Source of the DNA: UPXZ01 sp964634605
GTDB lineage: Bacteria; Bacteroidota; Bacteroidia; Bacteroidales; Paludibacteraceae
DNA length: 64,000 nucleotides
Assembly (NCBI GenBank): GCA_964634605.1
Contig: CAZWLJ010000001.1
Span: 62,001-126,000 of the forward strand
Reading direction: 5' to 3'
The notes below the pieces were generated by a model, which ran no database searches, was not told where the DNA came from, and saw nothing but the letters and a program-made list of their open reading frames with translations. Positions 60,257-64,000 of the stretch are shown here, one piece after another (positions within the stretch are counted from its first letter, which is position 1; the number at the start of each line of letters is the position of its first letter). Position numbers and translations under genes: made by a program.

Positions 60257-61012
60257 TTGAAAAAAAGGTATTTCATCTACTTTTCATACAAGGGCACTTC
60301 GTACTGTGGTTTGCAGATACAACCCAATGGCATTTCGGTGCAGGAAGTCATGCAAAAAGCATTATCGACTATCCTGCGCACCGACATTGAAATTACTGCA
60401 GCCGGACGAACCGATGCGGGAGTGCATGCCCGCTGCATGGTGGCACATTTCGATCTGGAAAACGAAATTCCAGCTGACTTTGATTTGATTAGCAAACTAA
60501 ACAGTCTGCTGCCCAACGATATAGCTATCGAAAAAATTGCAGAAGTACAACCCGGTGCACATGCCCGTTTCGATGCGGTTTCGAGAAAATATGAATATCA
60601 TGTGATTACATCTAAAAATGTATTTCTGAATGATTTTGCCATGCGGTTATTTCATCCGGTAGATTTCGAAGCCATGAACCAGGCTGCCGGATTGCTGTTT
60701 GAATACACCGATTTCACCAGTTTCAGCAAACTGCATACCGATGTGAAAACCAACAACTGCAAAATCAGTCTCGCTGAATGGAGTCAGGAAAACGATAAAT
60801 GGATTTTCACCATCGAAGCTGACCGCTTTTTGCGAAACATGGTACGGGCTATTGCTGGTACACTGCTTGAAGTGGGCAGAGGAAAAATGACTCTCACACA
60901 ATTCAGAGAAGTGATAGAGGCCAGAAACAGATGCCTTGCAGGCACTTCCGTTCCTGCCAAAGGACTTTTTCTGGTAAACGTGGAGTATCCGAAAGATATT
61001 TTTGTGGTTTGA
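60257..61012 (+). CDS. truA: tRNA pseudouridine(38-40) synthase
   Basis: The 251-residue protein starts at TTG: the N-terminus KRYFIYFSYKGTSYCGLQIQ matches the family, and a stop codon lies five codons upstream with no ATG between. The catalytic Asp is D53 in AAGRTDAGVHAR. Further family motifs are FDAVSRKYEYHV, DFTSFSK and RFLRNMVRAIAGTLLEVGRG. TruA converts uridines 38-40 of many tRNA anticodon arms to pseudouridine. Confidence 0.95.
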   Translation: MKKRYFIYFSYKGTSYCGLQIQPNGISVQEVMQKALSTILRTDIEITAAGRTDAGVHARCMVAHFDLENEIPADFDLISKLNSLLPNDIAIEKIAEVQPGAHARFDAVSRKYEYHVITSKNVFLNDFAMRLFHPVDFEAMNQAAGLLFEYTDFTSFSKLHTDVKTNNCKISLAEWSQENDKWIFTIEADRFLRNMVRAIAGTLLEVGRGKMTLTQFREVIEARNRCLAGTSVPAKGLFLVNVEYPKDIFVV

Positions 61013-61111
61013 TAAAATGAACCGCCGGAAGATTTTCAGCATTCCTGATCCCTGTTTTTCAATCCGTAATGAAGGCAGTCATATTCTTTTAAATAAATTC
61101 CTTCAGAATAA

Positions 61112-61142
61112 TTTGCCACTTTAATAATTATTTGTATCTTTG
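61112..61142 (+). promoter_or_regulatory. Complete promoter of rpmE2
   Basis: TTTG (61112-61115), a 19-base spacer and TATCTTTG (61135-61142) match both elements of the Bacteroidetes consensus. The leader to the ATG is about 33 bases and contains AAAAGGAAAT. Confidence 0.7.
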
Positions 61143-61181
61143 CAAGCCAAAATAAAAGGAAATAAAATAATACTAGAATAT

Positions 61182-61442
61182 ATGAAAAGCGGAATACATC
61201 CTGAAAATTATCGTCCGGTGGCATTCAGAGACATGTCAAATGGCGAAACATTTATTTCACGCTCTACAGTTGCTACCAAAGAAAAAGAAGTAATTGACGG
61301 AGTGGAATACCCTTTGGTTAAACTCGAAATTTCAAGTTCATCGCACCCGTTCTACACAGGCAAATCAAAACTTGTGGATACTGCAGGTCGTGTTGATAAA
61401 TTCATGAGCCGTTACGCAAAACGCAATGAACTGAAAAAGTAA
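61182..61442 (+). CDS. rpmE2: 50S ribosomal protein L31 type B
   Basis: From the ATG at 61182 the protein has 86 residues beginning KSGIHPENYRPVAFRDMSNG, with SRSTVATKEKEVIDGVEYPL and the SSHPFYTGKSKLVDTAGRVD core, typical of L31 type B. There is no CxxC pair, so this is the zinc-independent form, as expected for type B. The frame is open 14 codons further upstream from a TTG, but this lies within the promoter. A terminator follows. Confidence 0.96.
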   Translation: MKSGIHPENYRPVAFRDMSNGETFISRSTVATKEKEVIDGVEYPLVKLEISSSSHPFYTGKSKLVDTAGRVDKFMSRYAKRNELKK

Positions 61443-61464
61443 AAAAGCAAACAAAATCTACTTT

Positions 61465-61496
61465 AATCCCTGGTTTATATCAGGGATTTTTGTTTT
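61465..61496 (+). terminator. Terminator after rpmE2
   Basis: AATCCCTG pairs with CAGGGATT around an 8-base loop, followed by TTTGTTTT. Confidence 0.8.
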
Positions 61497-61570
61497 AAAA
61501 ATTGGCACTGTTTTTGACTAATTCATAAAAACAATTTTTTATTATTAACGAAAAAAAAAGAACCAACACC

Positions 61571-62719
61571 ATGAAAAAATTGATACAAATCCCGGTAATG
61601 TTATTGGCTTTGGCAATGTTGCTTTCGGCATGCAATAAAACAGAAAGCCGAAAATTGAACTTCATGTCAGCTACATCCGAATTTTTAGGCGATCCTACAA
61701 GAACCAGTGTCGACTTCTACGACCTTAAACTCTACGACGCTGCCCTGACTAATAATCCGAACGGTGATGGCACCTTTATTTACATTCAGCTGAATACTTC
61801 CACTACGAACGAAAACGAAATTATTCGCGGCAGTTATACGCCAAACAGTTCGGCACAGGCACGAGCATTCACTTATGAAATCGGTTCATGGAAATCCGAT
61901 AACCAGGGAAGCTACGTAAGTGGCAGCTACATAGGTATTTACAAAAACGGGCAACTGATACAGTATCCGGTAACCGAAGGAAAAATTATGGTTTCGCGCA
62001 ATAACGCCTATTATACAGTATCCGGAGTGGTGATAGCCGAAGACAAAGAGTACACACTCGATTATCAGGGTCAGATAGAATTTACCGACATGGTTGTGCC
62101 ACTACCCGAAACACTTACACACGGAGAAATCTGGTATCAGGGCGATCCTTACGGCGACGGAGTGAAAATCTATTCGATAAGACTCGGAGCTGACAACGTA
62201 AGAATATCCGACTTTGCCGGAAACGGTGATGCCATGCAAATAGAGCTCTATACGCCTATTACAGCCACTACCATTATTCCCGATGGCACATACCCCATTC
62301 TCGTTGACAAGGTACAGGTAAATACGGCTATCGATGGCTATTATGATTCGAACGACAAAGCGGATTACGGCACCTGGTACTACACAGCCGATGCCCTGAG
62401 CGTCAACAAAGGCTCAGTTAGCATTCAGTACATGACCGGAAGTACCTACAAAGTAATATTCAACTTCACCGACGACTATTACGGATACAATTTCAGCGGT
62501 ACTTACGAAGGTGAACTGGCATTCGTAAACAAAACCAATTCGCCGGTAGCAGTCAGATCGGCTGTAAGAGGTATAAACGGACAAACCAACAGTAAATCAG
62601 CTGTAACAGACAGTTCAAGAGGAAGAAACGCAAGAATGGCCGGTAGCAGAACCGAACGACAGACTGAAAGAATTCAGTCAAATACCGCTGCAAAGCCATT
62701 TAGAGTCGACAGAAAATAA
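61571..62719 (+). CDS. Lipoprotein with two related beta domains and a basic tail
   Basis: I do not recognise a family. The 382-residue protein has a lipoprotein signal (LLSAC, C21), then two regions that look like copies of one fold: about 45-173 and about 183-320. Both have a strand ending in an Ile/Tyr-rich stretch, then GSYT or DGTYPI, GSWKSDNQ or GTWYYTAD, and YQGQIEF or YEGELAF. A Ser/Arg/Thr-rich, strongly basic tail (330-382) with SSRGRNARMAGSRTERQ follows. This looks like a surface-exposed lipoprotein. It has its own terminator. Confidence 0.7.
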   Translation: MKKLIQIPVMLLALAMLLSACNKTESRKLNFMSATSEFLGDPTRTSVDFYDLKLYDAALTNNPNGDGTFIYIQLNTSTTNENEIIRGSYTPNSSAQARAFTYEIGSWKSDNQGSYVSGSYIGIYKNGQLIQYPVTEGKIMVSRNNAYYTVSGVVIAEDKEYTLDYQGQIEFTDMVVPLPETLTHGEIWYQGDPYGDGVKIYSIRLGADNVRISDFAGNGDAMQIELYTPITATTIIPDGTYPILVDKVQVNTAIDGYYDSNDKADYGTWYYTADALSVNKGSVSIQYMTGSTYKVIFNFTDDYYGYNFSGTYEGELAFVNKTNSPVAVRSAVRGINGQTNSKSAVTDSSRGRNARMAGSRTERQTERIQSNTAAKPFRVDRK

Positions 62720-62740
62720 CAAGTACAATTTATTCAAAAC

Positions 62741-62769
62741 CAGGGAATGAACTTTCATTCCCTTTTTTT
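62741..62769 (+). terminator. Terminator of the duplicated-domain lipoprotein gene
   Basis: GGGAATGAA pairs with TTCATTCCC across a tight loop, followed by seven T. Confidence 0.8.
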
Positions 62770-62805
62770 ATAAAAAATTTTGAAAAAAAATTATGCGATA
62801 AGTAG

Positions 62806-62813
62806 TATCTTTG
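62806..62813 (+). promoter_or_regulatory. -7 box of fabG
   Basis: TATCTTTG is an exact -7 box. A TTTG occurs 23 bases upstream, slightly beyond the usual spacing. The start codon is 28 bases downstream. Confidence 0.55.
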
Positions 62814-62841
62814 CAACTGTATAAACCAAAAAACAGAAGAT

Positions 62842-63588
62842 ATGAAACTTTTAGAAGGAAAAACCGCCATTGTTACCGGTGCAGCCCGCGGAATTGGTAA
62901 AGCCATTGCTTTGCGCTTTGCTGCCGAAGGCTGTAATATCGCTTTTACGGATTTAGTAATCGATGATAACGGAAAAGCAACCGAAAAGGAAATTGAAGCA
63001 CTGGGCGTAAAAGCAAAAGGGTATGCCTCCAACGCCGCCTCATTCGAGGCTACTCACCAGGTAGTGGAAGAAATTGTAAAAGACTTTGGCCGGATTGATA
63101 TCCTGGTAAATAACGCCGGAATAACCAAAGATGGCCTGATGATGCGGATGAGCGAGCAGCAATGGGATGCCGTGATCACTGTGAATCTGAAATCAGCTTT
63201 TAATTTTATCCATGCCTGTACGCCGGTAATGATGAAGCAAAAATCCGGTTCAATAATCAACATGAGTTCCGTGGTAGGAGTTTCGGGTAATGCCGGACAG
63301 ACCAACTACTCTGCTTCCAAAGCCGGAATGATCGGTTTGGCAAAATCCATAGCGAAGGAACTGGGTTCACGCGGCATCAGAGCCAACGCTGTAGCTCCGG
63401 GTTTTATCGAAACTGAAATGACACATGCACTGACCGAAGAACAACGGGCTAAATGGGCCGAAACCATTCCATTACGCCGCGGAGGCTCACCCGAAGAAGT
63501 TGCCAAAGTGTGCTTATTCCTGGCATCGGACTTGTCGAGCTACGTGAGTGGTCAGGTAATCAATGTTTGCGGAGGTATGAATACGTAA
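62842..63588 (+). CDS. fabG: 3-oxoacyl-ACP reductase
   Basis: The 248-residue short-chain dehydrogenase has the NADP-binding TGAARGIGK loop (12-20), NNAGITKDGL (90-99) and catalytic S143, Y156 and K160 (NYSASKAG). NLKSAFNFIHACTPVM and PGFIETEMT are typical of FabG. It reduces 3-oxoacyl-ACP in fatty acid elongation. Unlike the SDR at 13.1 kb, all FabG hallmarks are present. The neighbouring lipid gene in the window (the KAS III-like synthase) is 61 kb away, so no fab cluster is seen. Confidence 0.93.
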   Translation: MKLLEGKTAIVTGAARGIGKAIALRFAAEGCNIAFTDLVIDDNGKATEKEIEALGVKAKGYASNAASFEATHQVVEEIVKDFGRIDILVNNAGITKDGLMMRMSEQQWDAVITVNLKSAFNFIHACTPVMMKQKSGSIINMSSVVGVSGNAGQTNYSASKAGMIGLAKSIAKELGSRGIRANAVAPGFIETEMTHALTEEQRAKWAETIPLRRGGSPEEVAKVCLFLASDLSSYVSGQVINVCGGMNT

Positions 63589-63657
63589 GAAACGAAAAGT
63601 TTCGGGATGAAACATACGGATTAAATTTGGATTTTTGCAAAATTTACAGACAAAATA

Positions 63658-63688
63658 TTTGCAGGCTAAACAAATTTGACTAACTTTG
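63658..63688 (+). promoter_or_regulatory. Complete promoter of rpmH
   Basis: TTTG (63658-63661), a 19-base spacer and TAACTTTG (63681-63688) match both consensus elements. The leader to the ATG is about 33 bases. Confidence 0.7.
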
Positions 63689-63727
63689 CAGTCCGAAAAG
63701 AAAAATCAATAATAATACAGAATAGCA

Positions 63728-63886
63728 ATGAAAAGGACATTTCAACCTTCAAACAGAAAAAGAAGGAATAAACACGGATTTCGCGAAAGAATGGCAACTG
63801 CAAACGGTCGCAGAGTATTAGCTGCTCGTCGTGCAAAAGGTAGAGCCAAACTGACAGTTGCTGATGAAGGTCGTCATAAATTCTAA
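63728..63886 (+). CDS. rpmH: 50S ribosomal protein L34
   Basis: This short 52-residue gene encodes MKRTFQPSNRKRRNKHGFRE, then RMATANGRRVLAARRAKGRA and KLTVADEGRHKF. The strongly basic composition and the KRTFQPSxRKRxxxHGFRxRM start are unmistakable for L34. It is preceded by a complete promoter and followed by a strong terminator. dnaA and rnpA, which flank rpmH in many bacteria, are not visible here. Confidence 0.97.
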   Translation: MKRTFQPSNRKRRNKHGFRERMATANGRRVLAARRAKGRAKLTVADEGRHKF

Positions 63887-63911
63887 TTCATCGCACATTC
63901 AGTCCGAACAT

Positions 63912-63948
63912 AAAAAAATCAGAATCTTTGCAGATTCTGATTTTTTTG
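63912..63948. terminator. Bidirectional terminator after rpmH
   Basis: A 15-base left arm (63912-63926; AAAATCAGAATC core) pairs with a right arm at 63933-63947 around a 6-base loop, with A- and T-runs outside. A minus-strand reading frame ends just beyond. Confidence 0.85.
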
Positions 63949-63951
63949 TTT

Positions 63952-64000
63952 CTATTTCACTCTTATCCATTTCCAGATTTCTTTCCAGCTCACCTTCTTA
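63952..64000 (-). CDS. C-terminal end of a minus-strand gene (partial)
   Basis: Reading the minus strand from the window edge gives KKVSWKEIWKWIRVK followed by TAG at 63952-63954. The amphipathic, Trp/Lys-rich end next to a bidirectional terminator suggests a real gene that converges on rpmH. Only 15 residues are visible and no family can be named. Confidence 0.4.
   Translation of the reverse strand, partial: KKVSWKEIWKWIRVK

Noticed and set aside
1..64000. CRISPR arrays, tRNA or rRNA genes, insertion sequences and prophage
   Set aside because: I looked for spaced direct repeats, cloverleaf-like ends, transposase motifs and phage structural genes and saw none. A tRNA or covariance-model scan would settle the RNA question.

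Overview
The window is one contiguous stretch of a Bacteroidetes chromosome, most likely from the order Bacteroidales. Several independent signs support this. Promoters have the phylum's TAnnTTTG -7 box, sometimes with a TTTG -33 box 19 bases upstream, and Shine-Dalgarno sequences are nearly absent. Families largely confined to the phylum are present: DUF4293, the PUR-like DUF3276 protein, GSCFA, the long NusB, the Bat (aerotolerance) operon, and a TonB receptor with a carboxypeptidase-like N-terminal domain. I cannot name a genus. I see no rRNA, tRNA, CRISPR array, phage, transposon or resistance cassette. The region reads as ordinary core chromosome with a few accessory islands.

Layout. 1-4230: the end of a LysM protein, a KAS III-like synthase, peptidase T and GcvT. 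4244-9949 (minus): nusB-yajC-ybbR-DUF4293, then a lipoprotein MsrB/MsrA fusion and an alkaline phosphatase. 10271-15090 (plus): a PUR-like protein, threonine aldolase, the mannonate pair (UxuA and an SDR mannonate oxidoreductase), and a J-domain-like/HIRAN gene pair. 15102-17064 (minus): GSCFA protein and MenA. 17204-20826 (minus): a metal-handling cluster made of a Cys/His-rich secreted repeat protein, a periplasmic HMA protein, a TonB receptor with a His-rich loop, and a small secreted Cys/His protein. 21029-28856 (plus): an RsiV-like lipoprotein, nitroreductase, LiaF-like membrane protein, flavodoxin, UbiA prenyltransferase, Maf, ComB, GH53 galactanase, ferritin, a DODA-type dioxygenase and a PEGA/SHOCT lipoprotein. 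29011-31266: aconitase. 31343-34166 (minus): a TonB protein and a membrane TPR-HTH regulator.

34237-43569 (minus) is a complete Bat operon, read moxR, DUF58, a BatD-like protein, batA, batB, batC, batD, batE, followed by a PAP2 phosphatase. A MoxR ATPase, two VWA proteins anchored in the inner membrane, periplasmic TPR proteins and a large BatD adaptor probably form one envelope machine. 43992-50818 holds a subtilase lipoprotein, RsmE, AroE overlapping a TPR protein, a DUF2200 protein, an unknown secreted protein and a Nudix hydrolase. 50924-55823 pairs a 1009-residue secreted TPR protein with an outer-membrane barrel. 56037-64000 holds a DUF4197 lipoprotein, RibD, cardiolipin synthase, a small barrel protein, TruA, L31 type B, a duplicated-domain lipoprotein, FabG, L34 and the tail of one further gene.

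The best candidates for undescribed biology are the metal cluster at 17.2-20.9 kb, especially the Cys/His repeat protein with a perfect palindrome next to its predicted start site, and the overlapping J-like/HIRAN pair at 13.9-15.1 kb. Functions of most other genes follow from known families. Promoter and operator calls rest on motif matching by eye.
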